Source: Paraburkholderia ginsengiterrae
GTDB lineage: Bacteria > Pseudomonadota > Gammaproteobacteria > Burkholderiales > Burkholderiaceae
Assembly: GCF_001645125.1 (NCBI RefSeq)
Contig: NZ_LXKA01000276.1
Span: 18,682-82,681 of the forward strand
Length of the DNA: 64,000 nucleotides
Direction of reading: 5' to 3'
Both the position numbers and the translations under genes were made by a program. The notes under the pieces were generated by a model. The model worked only from the letters and a program-made list of their open reading frames with translations, ran no database searches and was not told the origin of the DNA. Below, in pieces: positions 29,948 to 38,906 of the stretch; position 1 is the first letter of the stretch; every line of letters begins with the position of its first letter.

Positions 29948-30984
29948 CAACGCTCCAGTTGTTCGAATTGGATGCGGGGATCGACCCACACGTAGCAAAG
30001 ATCGGAAATGAGCTTGGTTGCCAGACCGATCAGCGTGAACAGATATAGCGTGCCGAGCACGACCGGATAATCGCGCCGCACCACCGATTCATATGACAGC
30101 AGCCCGAGGCCGTCGAGCGAAAACAGTGTTTCGATCAGCAGACTGCCCGTAAAGAACGCGCCGATGAACGCCGCCGGAAAGCCCACGATCAGCGGCAGCA
30201 ATGCATTGCGAAACACGTGCTTCCACAGCACACGCTTTTCGGACAGCCCCTTCGCGCGCGCGGTCAGCACGTATTGCTTGCGAATCTCGTCGAGAAAGGC
30301 GTTCTTCGTCAGCATGGTGACCACTGCGAAACTACCCACCACCGAAGCCGTGATCGGCAGCGCGATATGCCACAGATAGTCGACGATCTTGCCGAAGAAG
30401 CTCAACTGCGCCCAGTTGTCCGAGGTGAGATTGCGCAGCGGGAACAGTTGCAGGAACGAGGCGCCGCCGAACAGCACAAGCAGCAGAACACCCAGCACGA
30501 AGCCGGGAATCGCATAGCCGATCAACACCACGAGGCTCGTGGCAACATCGAAGCGCGAACCATTGCGTATCGCCTTCGCGATGCCGAGCGGCACCGATAT
30601 GAGGTAGGTCAGGAAGAACGTCCACAAGCCGATGCTGATCGACACCGGCAGCTTCGAGACGATCAGCGACCACACGCTTTGATGGCGGAAATAGCTTTGC
30701 CCAAGATCGAAGGTCGAGAAACGCTTGAGCATCAGCACATAGCGCTCAAGCGGCGGCTTGTCGAAACCGTAGAGCGCCTTCAGTTGCGCAATCTGCTGGG
30801 CGTCGACACCGGTATGCGCGCGCAGCCCGAACGGCGCGCCGTTCTCGGCGCCCTTGCGCAGTTCGTGCTGCATCTGTTCGACCGGGCCCCCCGGAACGAA
30901 CTGGATCACGACGAAAGTCAGCGTCAGCACGCCGAGCAGCGTCGGGATCATCAACAGCAGGCGTTTGAGGATGTAGCTCCACAT
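29947..30984 (-). CDS. yejB: peptide ABC transporter permease YejB
   Basis: This is a DppB-type permease of 345 residues. It begins MWSYILKRLLLMIPTLLGV, has several membrane helices, and the EAA-like cytoplasmic loop QYVLTARAKGLSEKRVLWKH. The ATG at 30984 is preferred over a frame that would run back into yejA, since the family starts with this sequence. It lies 40 bp after the yejA stop. Confidence 0.95.
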   Translation of the reverse strand: MWSYILKRLLLMIPTLLGVLTLTFVVIQFVPGGPVEQMQHELRKGAENGAPFGLRAHTGVDAQQIAQLKALYGFDKPPLERYVLMLKRFSTFDLGQSYFRHQSVWSLIVSKLPVSISIGLWTFFLTYLISVPLGIAKAIRNGSRFDVATSLVVLIGYAIPGFVLGVLLLVLFGGASFLQLFPLRNLTSDNWAQLSFFGKIVDYLWHIALPITASVVGSFAVVTMLTKNAFLDEIRKQYVLTARAKGLSEKRVLWKHVFRNALLPLIVGFPAAFIGAFFTGSLLIETLFSLDGLGLLSYESVVRRDYPVVLGTLYLFTLIGLATKLISDLCYVWVDPRIQFEQLER

Positions 30985-31024
30985 AGGCGGCGCTCCGGTG
31001 CGGCGAGGGTAAATGAAGGACGCG

Positions 31025-33022
31025 TTAGCGTGGCTGTGCTTGAGCGTTCGCTTGTGGCGGGGACTCCGGCTGCGACTGCGGCTGCGCAATCCACCACATC
31101 GACGTGATCCAGCCTTCCGCCGAATAGTACAGCGGCAATGTTTTTGGCCACGCGAGGCCGCGCTTGAACGCCACCCGGTGCGTCCCGCTGTACCAGTGCG
31201 GCACCGCATAGTAGCCATGCATCAGCACGCGGTCGAGCGCGTGCGTTGCGTCGACCAGCTGCTCGCGCGTTTGCGCATGCACGAGCGCGTTCAGGATCGC
31301 GTCGACCGCGGGCGACTTCAGCCCGATCATATTGTCCGAGCCGTGCGTATCCGCGGCCTTGCTGCCGAATCGCTCGATCTGCTCGGACCCCGGCACCTGC
31401 ACGTCAGGCATGCGAATGGTGGTGGCGTCGAATTCGAAGTCGTCCAGACGCTTCTGATACACGGCAAAGTCCGACACGCGGAACGTAGCAGTAATGCCGA
31501 GCTTCTGCAGGTTGCGGATATACGTCGCGACGATCGGCTCCATCTGCGCGGACGAACCGGAATCGTCGAGAATCTCGAACTGGAACGGCTCGCCCTTGGC
31601 GTTGCGCAACGCGCCGTCGCGATAGGTCCAGCCGGCCTGTTGCAGCAACGCGCGCGCCTCCAGCAAATTGGCGCGCAGCGAGCCTGGCGGATCGGTGTCC
31701 GGTTGCTTTGGCGGCGGACCGAACACTGCCGGATCGAGCTTCGCGCGCCACGGCTCGAGCAAGGCCAGCTCACCCGGTGAAGGCAACCCTTTCGCCTGCA
31801 AATCGGTATTGGCGAAGTAACTGTCGATACGCGTGTACTGGTTGAAGAACAACTGGCGGTCCAGCCACTGGAAGTCGAGCGCGAGATCGAGCGCCTTGCG
31901 CACGCGCACGTCCTGGAACAACGGCCGCCGCACATTCAGGAAGAAGCCCTGCATGCCGGTGCCGTTATGTTGCGGGAACTCCTTCTTGATCAGTTCGCCG
32001 CTGTCGAACTTCTTGCCGATGTCACGCCGCACCCAGTTGCGCGCGACATATTCGACCAGCGCATCGTACTCGCCCGCTTTGAACGCTTCCAGCCGTGCCG
32101 TGCCATCCGAATACAGCTTATAGACGATACGCTCGAAGTTATTCATGCCGACGCGCACCGGCAGCGCCGCGCCCCAGTAGTTCGGATCGCGCCGGTACGT
32201 GATCGTGCGGCCGTTGTCGTATCGCTCGATCAGATAGGGTCCGCTGCCGATCGGCTTTTCGAACGCCAGTTGGTCGAACGGAATCCGGCTGCCGTCGGGC
32301 TTCATTCCCCACTTGCGCGAGAACACCGGCATGCTGCCCGCGAGGAGCGGCAACTCGCGATTGCGCTGGCGGAACTCGAAGCGGATGGTGCGCGGATCGA
32401 CGACCACCGCACGCGTGATCTCGCCGAAGATCGACGCGAACTGCGGCGCCGCTTGCGGACTTTTCAGCGTGTCGAGCGAGAACTTGACGTCGTCCGCGGT
32501 GACCGGATCGCCGTTCGAAAAACGCGCGCGAGCGTTGATGTGGAAAGTAGTCGACAGGCCGTCCGGCGCGATGCTGATGTCGTCGGCGAGCAGTCCGTAG
32601 GCGGACGCCACTTCGTCGCTGCTGCCGATAGTCAGGCTTTCGAACAGCTGGTCCACACCCGGCGCCGTATTACCGCGCAGCGTGAACGGATTGAACTTGT
32701 CGAAGCTCGTCAGACGGCTTGGATTGGCCAGCACCAGCGTGCCGCCCTTCGGAGCGTCGGGATTGACGTAGTCGAAGTGCTTGAAATCCGCCGGATATTT
32801 CGGCTCGCCGTATTGCGCGATTGCATAGACCGCGTGCGCCCGAGGCGCCGCGAGCAAACCGGCCACGGCCACCACACCGCACATCGCCGCGGCGCATGCG
32901 GAGCGCCATGAGCGCGGCATCGCCGCGAACCCGGCACGCGAGGGTCTGAGAAGCGAGGGTTGATGAAGCGCGCTGCACCGAAGTGCGCGAGGCGTTTGAA
33001 CCCTTCGCGAACCAGTTGTCAT
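31025..33022 (-). CDS. yejA: peptide ABC transporter substrate-binding protein YejA
   Basis: This is a periplasmic oligopeptide-binding protein of the SBP_bac_5 family. After the export signal (ACAAAMCGVVAVAGLLAAPRAHA), the mature part starts with YAIAQYGEPKYPADF and has SSDEVASAYGLLADDI and YKLYSDGTARLEAFKAGEYD, as in YejA. The tail is Gln/Pro-rich. With the ATG at 33022 (AAGG upstream) the n-region is unusually long; an ATG at 32920 gives a normal-length signal but lacks a ribosome binding site. It is first of the yejABEF operon and divergent from fabI. Confidence 0.93.
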   Translation of the reverse strand: MTTGSRRVQTPRALRCSALHQPSLLRPSRAGFAAMPRSWRSACAAAMCGVVAVAGLLAAPRAHAVYAIAQYGEPKYPADFKHFDYVNPDAPKGGTLVLANPSRLTSFDKFNPFTLRGNTAPGVDQLFESLTIGSSDEVASAYGLLADDISIAPDGLSTTFHINARARFSNGDPVTADDVKFSLDTLKSPQAAPQFASIFGEITRAVVVDPRTIRFEFRQRNRELPLLAGSMPVFSRKWGMKPDGSRIPFDQLAFEKPIGSGPYLIERYDNGRTITYRRDPNYWGAALPVRVGMNNFERIVYKLYSDGTARLEAFKAGEYDALVEYVARNWVRRDIGKKFDSGELIKKEFPQHNGTGMQGFFLNVRRPLFQDVRVRKALDLALDFQWLDRQLFFNQYTRIDSYFANTDLQAKGLPSPGELALLEPWRAKLDPAVFGPPPKQPDTDPPGSLRANLLEARALLQQAGWTYRDGALRNAKGEPFQFEILDDSGSSAQMEPIVATYIRNLQKLGITATFRVSDFAVYQKRLDDFEFDATTIRMPDVQVPGSEQIERFGSKAADTHGSDNMIGLKSPAVDAILNALVHAQTREQLVDATHALDRVLMHGYYAVPHWYSGTHRVAFKRGLAWPKTLPLYYSAEGWITSMWWIAQPQSQPESPPQANAQAQPR

Positions 33023-33148
33023 GGGGGCCTTGTTGGTCTATGGGCAAGTGCAGTGTGCGAGAATTCTACCCAATAAACCCGCGCAATTCGCACATCCGGG
33101 GCATGCGGCGCGCGCCCATGCGGCACGCAGAACCCGATAGGAGAGACC

Positions 33149-33940
33149 ATGGGCTTCCTCGCTGGCAAACGTATCCTGCTGACCGGACTGCTGTCGAACC
33201 GCTCGATCGCCTACGGCATCGCGCAAGCCTGCAAGCGCGAAGGCGCGGAACTGGCGTTCACCTATGTCGGTGAACGCTTCAGGGATCGCATCACGGAGTT
33301 CGCCACCGAGTTCGGCAGCGATCTCGTGTTCCCGTGCGACGTCGCCGACGACGCACAGATCGACGCCCTCTTCATCTCGCTCAAGGAACGCTGGGAGGGC
33401 CTCGACGGCATCGTTCATTCGATCGGTTTCGCGCCGCGCGAGGCGATTGCCGGCGATTTCCTCGACGGCATGACGCGCGAAAACTTCCGCATCGCGCACG
33501 ACATTTCCGCGTACAGCTTCCCGGCGCTCGCCAAGGCCGCGCAGTCCATGCTCACGCCGCAGGCCTCGCTGCTCACGCTGAGCTACCTCGGCGCCGAACG
33601 CGCAATTCCGAATTACAACACCATGGGTCTCGCCAAGGCTTCGCTCGAGGCCAGCGTGCGCTATCTGGCAGTGTCGCTCGGCGCGAAAGGCGTGCGGGTG
33701 AACGGCATTTCGGCGGGGCCGATCAAGACGCTGGCCGCAAGCGGCATCAAAGGCTTCGGCAAGATTCTCGACTTCGTGGAACAGAACGCACCGCTCAAAC
33801 GCAATGTGACGATCGAACAGGTCGGCAACACGGCGGCGTTCCTGCTCTCGGATCTGGCCGCCGGCGTGACGGCGCAAATCGTGCACGTCGACAGCGGGTT
33901 TAGCGCGGTAGTCGGCGGCATGGCCGCTGTGGGTGAATAA
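33149..33940 (+). CDS. fabI: enoyl-[acyl-carrier-protein] reductase (NADH)
   Basis: FabI catalyses the last step of each fatty-acid elongation cycle. The 263-residue short-chain dehydrogenase has the FabI-type [14 protein letters not shown] cofactor loop, [11 protein letters not shown], and the catalytic tyrosine/lysine set in [20 protein letters not shown]. This Tyr-x6-Lys arrangement marks FabI, the triclosan target, rather than FabL or FabV. GAGAG lies upstream of the ATG. It is divergent from yejA and is followed by a terminator. Confidence 0.97.
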   Translation: MGFLAGKRILLTGLLSNRSIAYGIAQACKREGAELAFTYVGERFRDRITEFATEFGSDLVFPCDVADDAQIDALFISLKERWEGLDGIVHSIGFAPREAIAGDFLDGMTRENFRIAHDISAYSFPALAKAAQSMLTPQASLLTLSYLGAERAIPNYNTMGLAKASLEASVRYLAVSLGAKGVRVNGISAGPIKTLAASGIKGFGKILDFVEQNAPLKRNVTIEQVGNTAAFLLSDLAAGVTAQIVHVDSGFSAVVGGMAAVGE

Positions 33941-34023
33941 GCGAGTGGGCCTTTCATATTAGTGCGTGGCCCTGTGGCCTCCCCCGTCGCGCCGCGTCGG
34001 CCCGCCGGCTTGCGAAGGCCCAA

Positions 34024-34052
34024 TAAAAAAACCGCCCGAAGGCGGTTTTTTA
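34024..34052. terminator. bidirectional terminator between fabI and the exported small protein gene
   Basis: A 7-bp stem AACCGCC / GGCGGTT with a CGAA loop is flanked by A- and T-runs, and lies between convergent genes. Confidence 0.9.
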
Positions 34053-34084
34053 TTCCACAGCGCGATTAGCCGTGATCCAGACGC

Positions 34085-34438
34085 TTAGTGCCAACCGTGA
34101 CGGTTGTCGTAGTGATCGCGGCCATAGTCATAACGGCCCGGGGGATGATGACGATACCAGTCATCGCGCGCCCAATAGCGACGCCCGTCCCAATAGCGGT
34201 CGCCGTGCCAGCCGATCACGATCGCCGGACCGCCGTAGCCGTAGTACACAGGCGCCGGTTGATAGACGACGGGGGGCGGCGGAGGCGGCGGCGGTGCATA
34301 GACCGGCGCCGGAGCAACGTACACCGGCGCGGGAATGCCGATGTTCACGCCGATGTTGACGCCACCGGCCATTGCGGCGCCCGATGCGCCCAACGCGAAA
34401 ACCCCGATCAGAAGTGGAACAAGACGGACGGACTTCAT
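34085..34438 (-). CDS. exported Pro/Tyr/Gly-rich hypothetical protein
   Basis: The 117-residue precursor has a clear signal peptide (hydrophobic LVPLLIGVFALGASGAAMA). The mature part begins with a repetitive GVNIGVNIGIP stretch, then alternating Pro/Val/Tyr, an eight-proline run and an aromatic/charged tail rich in Tyr, Arg, Asp and His. It has no catalytic motif I can identify. Small secreted proteins of this composition are common in Burkholderiales and are usually annotated as hypothetical or membrane proteins; a surface or periplasmic role is likely but unproved. Confidence 0.75.
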   Translation of the reverse strand: MKSVRLVPLLIGVFALGASGAAMAGGVNIGVNIGIPAPVYVAPAPVYAPPPPPPPPVVYQPAPVYYGYGGPAIVIGWHGDRYWDGRRYWARDDWYRHHPPGRYDYGRDHYDNRHGWH

Positions 34439-35113
34439 CGATCACCCTTTGGAAGAATGTGTTGTTGGGCGAAATATAGCGCAAGGCCGCGCTCCGCGTA
34501 TTTCAACTTTGTAATAACTGATGCATAACATCGCCTGCCTGATCGCCTTGTTACGTCTCGTTACATTGGACAAGCTTTGGTCAAAATAAATGGGGACGTT
34601 GTCGCTGCGGGAGGGTGAGTCGGGAACGGACAACGGCATTGGGCGCATTTACAAAACATAGGATAGCGAATCATTATTGCCTCGCACGCCACCTCCCTAC
34701 TCCAGCATCTGAAACCGCACGGATTGTTTGCGATCCGCTTCATACGACCCGCGGCATGCCACCGACGGTACCGAATCATGACGGCACCCTATCGCGCTCA
34801 CGCTGCGATTGGCCCTCGCACCCCTACTCCCCACCCGGCAACAAAAAACGAACATTTCTCGTTCGAAAGAACATTTACATGAACATTCTCAAGTGACCCG
34901 TCGTCCGATCTCTACGATAAAGGAAAATCAGCGAAAGGCGCGACTCCACCGGCTTTAAAGGCCATAACGCCTCAAATTCAATGGTTTTCCCTGGTGTTTC
35001 CACACCACATCAGTGATACGATGACTGACACAAGACAGCGATAAATGTTCGAATTCGCGCATTCTGGCCCACCCGGCGGCCAGCCAGCGGATACATTGGG
35101 TACGGAGACAGAT
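34439..35113. other. long intergenic region upstream of the MFS permease gene
   Basis: These 675 bases are less GC-rich than the rest and contain no supported gene. Near 34850-34887 the heptamer GAACATT occurs three times (34850, 34869, 34881) around a CGTTCGAAAGAAC segment, possibly an operator. An ATG at 35045 is in frame with the permease but lacks a ribosome binding site. Confidence 0.45.
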
Positions 35114-36400
35114 TTGAAAACAATCATAGGTTTGCGCTGGTGGATCATCGCACTCGTCTGCCTCGGGACGATCGTCAACTATCTGTCGCGCAACGCGCTC
35201 GGCGTCATGGCGCCGGAGTTGATGAAGCTGCTGCACATGAGCACGCAGCAGTATTCCTATGTGGTCGGCGCCTTTCAGGTCGGCTATACGATCATGCAGC
35301 CGATATGCGGCCTGATCATCGACCTGATCGGTTTGCGGCTGGGCTTTGCGCTGTTCGCCTGCCTGTGGTCGCTGACCGGCGTCCTGCATGGCTTCGCGAG
35401 CGGCTGGTTGTCCCTCGCGGCATTGCGCGGGCTCATGGGGCTGACCGAGGCCGTCGCCATTCCGGCGGGCATGAAGGTGGTCGCCGAGTGGTTTCCCAAT
35501 CGCGAGAAGTCCGTGGCGGTCGGCTACTTCAACGCGGGCACCTCGCTCGGCTCACTGCTGGCTCCCCCGCTCGTCGTGTTCCTGTCGCTGCGTTATGGCT
35601 GGCAAAGCGCGTTCGCCGTGACCGGCGCGCTCGGCTTTGTCTGGGCCGCTGCCTGGTATCTGCTGTACCGTTCGCCGACCGGGCATCCTCGCATCAGTGA
35701 GACAGAGCGCGACGCGATCATCAGCGGGCACACGCCGGCCACGACGCAGCGGCGCAGCATACGTGAAGTCCTGCGCACGCGCCGTTTCTGGGCCATCGCG
35801 CAAGCGCGCTTTTTCGCGGAACCGGCATGGCAGACATTCAGTTTCTGGATTCCGCTCTATCTCGCCACCCAGCGTCACATGGACCTGAAGCAGATTGCGC
35901 TGTTCGCGTGGCTGCCGTTTCTTGCCGCCGACCTGGGCGGGCTGTTCGGCGGCTATCTCTCGCCGTTCCTGATGAAGCATCTGCGCGTGCCGCTGATCTG
36001 GTCGCGCATCACGGGCGTGGCGCTTGGCGCTCTCATGATGCTCGGGCCGGCGTGCATCGGCCTGGTTGCTTCGCCCTACCAGGCAATTGCCCTCTTTTGT
36101 GTTGGCGGCTTCGCGCACCAGATGATCTCCGCGCTCGTGAATACGCTGGCAGCCGACGTGTTCGACCCGAGCGAGGTTGGCACCGTGGCGGGCTTTGCGG
36201 GCATGTCGGCGTGGATCGGCGGCCTCGGCTTTTCGTTGCTCGTCGGCGCGCTGGCCGATTCGATCGGCTACACGCCGCTATTCGGTGCCCTTGGCGCTTT
36301 CGACCTCATCGGCGCCACGCTGCTGATCATTCTGATGCGGGGCGTCACGAGCGACGCACGCCCGCGCCAGGCCAACGGCAGCGCCAGCACTCCTGCCTGA
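35114..36400 (+). CDS. MFS transporter, anion:cation symporter (hexuronate/ExuT-like) family
   Basis: This is a 12-helix inner-membrane permease of 428 residues. It begins MKTIIGLRWWIIALVCLGT and has NYLSRNALGVMAPEL, WFPNREKSVAVGYFNAGTSLGSLLAPP (the conserved cytoplasmic loop) and a second-half VGTVAGFAGMSAWIGG. The ACS family typically moves organic anions such as sugar acids. I choose the TTG at 35114 because GGAG lies six bases upstream and the ExuT-like N-terminus starts here; the ATG at 35045 lacks such a site. The GH31 gene follows after 16 bp, so they are co-transcribed. The substrate is inferred only from context. Confidence 0.87.
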   Translation: MKTIIGLRWWIIALVCLGTIVNYLSRNALGVMAPELMKLLHMSTQQYSYVVGAFQVGYTIMQPICGLIIDLIGLRLGFALFACLWSLTGVLHGFASGWLSLAALRGLMGLTEAVAIPAGMKVVAEWFPNREKSVAVGYFNAGTSLGSLLAPPLVVFLSLRYGWQSAFAVTGALGFVWAAAWYLLYRSPTGHPRISETERDAIISGHTPATTQRRSIREVLRTRRFWAIAQARFFAEPAWQTFSFWIPLYLATQRHMDLKQIALFAWLPFLAADLGGLFGGYLSPFLMKHLRVPLIWSRITGVALGALMMLGPACIGLVASPYQAIALFCVGGFAHQMISALVNTLAADVFDPSEVGTVAGFAGMSAWIGGLGFSLLVGALADSIGYTPLFGALGAFDLIGATLLIILMRGVTSDARPRQANGSASTPA

Positions 36401-36416
36401 CCTTACTCGAAGACTC

Positions 36417-38843
36417 ATGATGCGCTCACCGATGAACCTGAAAACTCCGCCGCGTTTTTCGCTGTCGTCCCAGCTCGGCAACCATATCGTTCTGACCGCG
36501 CAGGCGCACTGCCGGATCGAACTGTTCGTGCTCGCGGAAGACATCATCCGGGTGCTGGTGCTGCCCGACGGCGAATTGCATGGACCGCGCACCTGGGCCA
36601 TCGCGCCGGGCGCGGACGACACGCCGCTCGAAGGCCGCGAGCGCCGCGACATGAGCGGCTTCGCGCCGCCGCCGTTCAAGGTATCGGGCGACGCTGCGCA
36701 TCTCGTGGTTGAAACCGCGCGCATCCGCCTGACGGTCACGCTCGATGGCGGCGCATGCGCGTGGGACATTCTGCGTGGGCCGGACTGGCATCGCGTCATG
36801 AACGATCGCAAAACCCAGGCTTATAACTTCGGCTGGTGGGACGAGCGTGTGTACCACTACATCGAGCGCCGCAAGGACGAAATGTACGTCGGGCTGGGCG
36901 AGCGCGCCGGTTCGCTCGATCGCGCCGAACAAAGCTATGAGATGCGCAATATCGACGCGATGGGCTACAGCGCGCGCACGACCGATCCGCTCTACAAGCA
37001 CATCCCCTTCTACATCACCTGGCAGCCGCAAACGTCGACGGGGTTCGGCCTGTTTTACGACACCCTCGCCGATTGCCGCTTCGACATGGGGCGCGAGCTC
37101 GACAACTATCACGGTCACTACCGCCATTTCATCGCCGAGCATGGTGATCTGGATTACTACTTCATCGCCTCGGCGGACACGCCCTTGCACGCGGTGCGCC
37201 GCTTTACGTGGCTGACCGGGCGGCCGGCCTGGATGCCGAAGTGGGGCCTCGGCTACTCCGGCTCGACCATGAGCTACACCGACGCACCCGACGCGCAGCA
37301 GCGCATGGGGGAATTCATCGAACGATGCAGCGAGCACGACATACTGTGCGACTCGTTCCATCTGTCGTCGGGCTACACGTCGATCGGCGCGAAACGCTAC
37401 GTGTTCAACTGGAATCACGAGAAGTTTCCGGATATCGACGGCTTCGTGCAGAGCTACCTCGACCACGGCGTGCGTCTGTGCGCGAACATCAAGCCATGCC
37501 TTCTGCAGGATCATCCGGCGTTCGACGACGTGGCCCGCTCGGGTCTGCTGATCGCCGCGCAAGACGGCGAACCGGCATGGGTGCAGTTCTGGGACGAAGT
37601 CGGCGCCTATCTGGATTTCACGAATCCCGACACCATCGCCTGGTGGAAAGCGCGCGTGAAAGAGAGCCTGCTCGCACACGGCATCGCGGCCACGTGGAAC
37701 GACAACAACGAGTTCGAGATCTGGACGCCCGACGCAATCGCCCGCGGCTTCGGCAACGCGTATCCGGCACGCCAGGCGAAGGTGCTGCAAACCCAGTTGA
37801 TGATGCGCGCCTCGCACGACGCGCAGCGCGCGCACGCGCCTGACCGGCGTCCGTTTCTCGTCTCCCGCTCGGGCGGCGTCGGCATGCACCGCTATGTGCA
37901 GACATGGTCGGGCGACAACTACACCTCGTGGGAAACGCTGCGCTTCAACCTGAAGATGGGTCTCGGACTCGCCATGTCGGGCGTGTCGAACAGCGGGCAC
38001 GATATTGGCGGATTCTCCGGCCCGGCGCCGGAACCAGAACTGTTCGCACGTTGGGTGGCCTTCGGCATCTTCCTGCCGCGCTTCAGCATTCACTCGTGGA
38101 ATGACGACGGCACCGTCAACGAACCGTGGATGCACCCCGAAGTCACGCACCAGGTGGCAGCGCTGATCAAACTGCGCTACCGCTTCATTCCGTATCTGTA
38201 CGAGTTGCTGTGGCAATCGCATAGCGCGTACGAGCCGGTCACGCGGCCGATGTTCGCGGAATTTCCGCACGACCCGCGCTGCCTCGCCGACGGCGACGAC
38301 ATGATGCTCGGTTCGTCGATGCTGGTCGCGCCGGTGGTCAAGGCGGGCCAGTCGGAGCGCGACGTCTATCTGCCTTCAGGCACGCGGTGGGTGTCGTACT
38401 GGAGCGGCAACGCGTTCGACGGCGGCCAGACGGTGACGCTGCCCGCACCGCTCGAGCAGCCGGTTGTATTGCTGCGCGAAGGCAGCGTGATCCCGCTGAA
38501 CATCGCCGAACAACACTTCGGCCGTCCGGCCGACGAGCGCGCGTTCATCGCCGTGCCGCCCGCAGGCGTCGGCATCGCACGCGGCAGTTGCGTCGAAGAC
38601 GACGGCGAAAGCGAAGCCTGGCGCACGGGTGCGCAAGGCCGCTGGAACGTCACGATCGAAAGCGACGCGAGCGCGCTGCGCATCTCGGTCGAACGTGAAG
38701 GCTGGATGCCACAACCGCGGGCGGAAGTCTCAATCCTCGTGCCGATGGACGACGCGCGCACCGCAGTCTGCGTCGGCGGCAGGCTGGTAGCCGAGCACTC
38801 AGCTGACGGCTGGCGGCGCCTGACGATTTCCCTGCCGCAGTAA
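36417..38843 (+). CDS. glycoside hydrolase family 31 (alpha-glucosidase/alpha-xylosidase type)
   Basis: The 808-residue enzyme has the N-terminal beta-sandwich, a (beta/alpha)8 barrel (GLGYSGSTMSYTDAPDAQ) and C-terminal beta domains. The nucleophile should be Asp429 in ATWNDNNEFEIW, and the acid/base Asp500 in WSGDNYTSWE, both GH31 hallmarks. There is no signal peptide, so it is cytoplasmic and acts on an imported glycoside. The specificity (alpha-glucoside, alpha-xyloside, other) cannot be read; the NDNNE context differs from the NDMNEP of starch-type enzymes. It follows an MFS permease by 16 bp and precedes a porin. Confidence 0.9.
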   Translation: MMRSPMNLKTPPRFSLSSQLGNHIVLTAQAHCRIELFVLAEDIIRVLVLPDGELHGPRTWAIAPGADDTPLEGRERRDMSGFAPPPFKVSGDAAHLVVETARIRLTVTLDGGACAWDILRGPDWHRVMNDRKTQAYNFGWWDERVYHYIERRKDEMYVGLGERAGSLDRAEQSYEMRNIDAMGYSARTTDPLYKHIPFYITWQPQTSTGFGLFYDTLADCRFDMGRELDNYHGHYRHFIAEHGDLDYYFIASADTPLHAVRRFTWLTGRPAWMPKWGLGYSGSTMSYTDAPDAQQRMGEFIERCSEHDILCDSFHLSSGYTSIGAKRYVFNWNHEKFPDIDGFVQSYLDHGVRLCANIKPCLLQDHPAFDDVARSGLLIAAQDGEPAWVQFWDEVGAYLDFTNPDTIAWWKARVKESLLAHGIAATWNDNNEFEIWTPDAIARGFGNAYPARQAKVLQTQLMMRASHDAQRAHAPDRRPFLVSRSGGVGMHRYVQTWSGDNYTSWETLRFNLKMGLGLAMSGVSNSGHDIGGFSGPAPEPELFARWVAFGIFLPRFSIHSWNDDGTVNEPWMHPEVTHQVAALIKLRYRFIPYLYELLWQSHSAYEPVTRPMFAEFPHDPRCLADGDDMMLGSSMLVAPVVKAGQSERDVYLPSGTRWVSYWSGNAFDGGQTVTLPAPLEQPVVLLREGSVIPLNIAEQHFGRPADERAFIAVPPAGVGIARGSCVEDDGESEAWRTGAQGRWNVTIESDASALRISVEREGWMPQPRAEVSILVPMDDARTAVCVGGRLVAEHSADGWRRLTISLPQ

Positions 38844-38906
38844 AAAAACATGCAGCACCGACCTGAAGAACAAAAGTCACTATTTCAATCCGGAGACTCG
38901 CAAGCC

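Noticed and set aside
36426-38270. Very long antisense reading frame (614 codons) opposite the GH31 gene
   Set aside because: High GC content opens antisense frames; this one has no recognisable domain and is rich in Arg/Ala/Val, while the plus-strand GH31 motifs are unambiguous.
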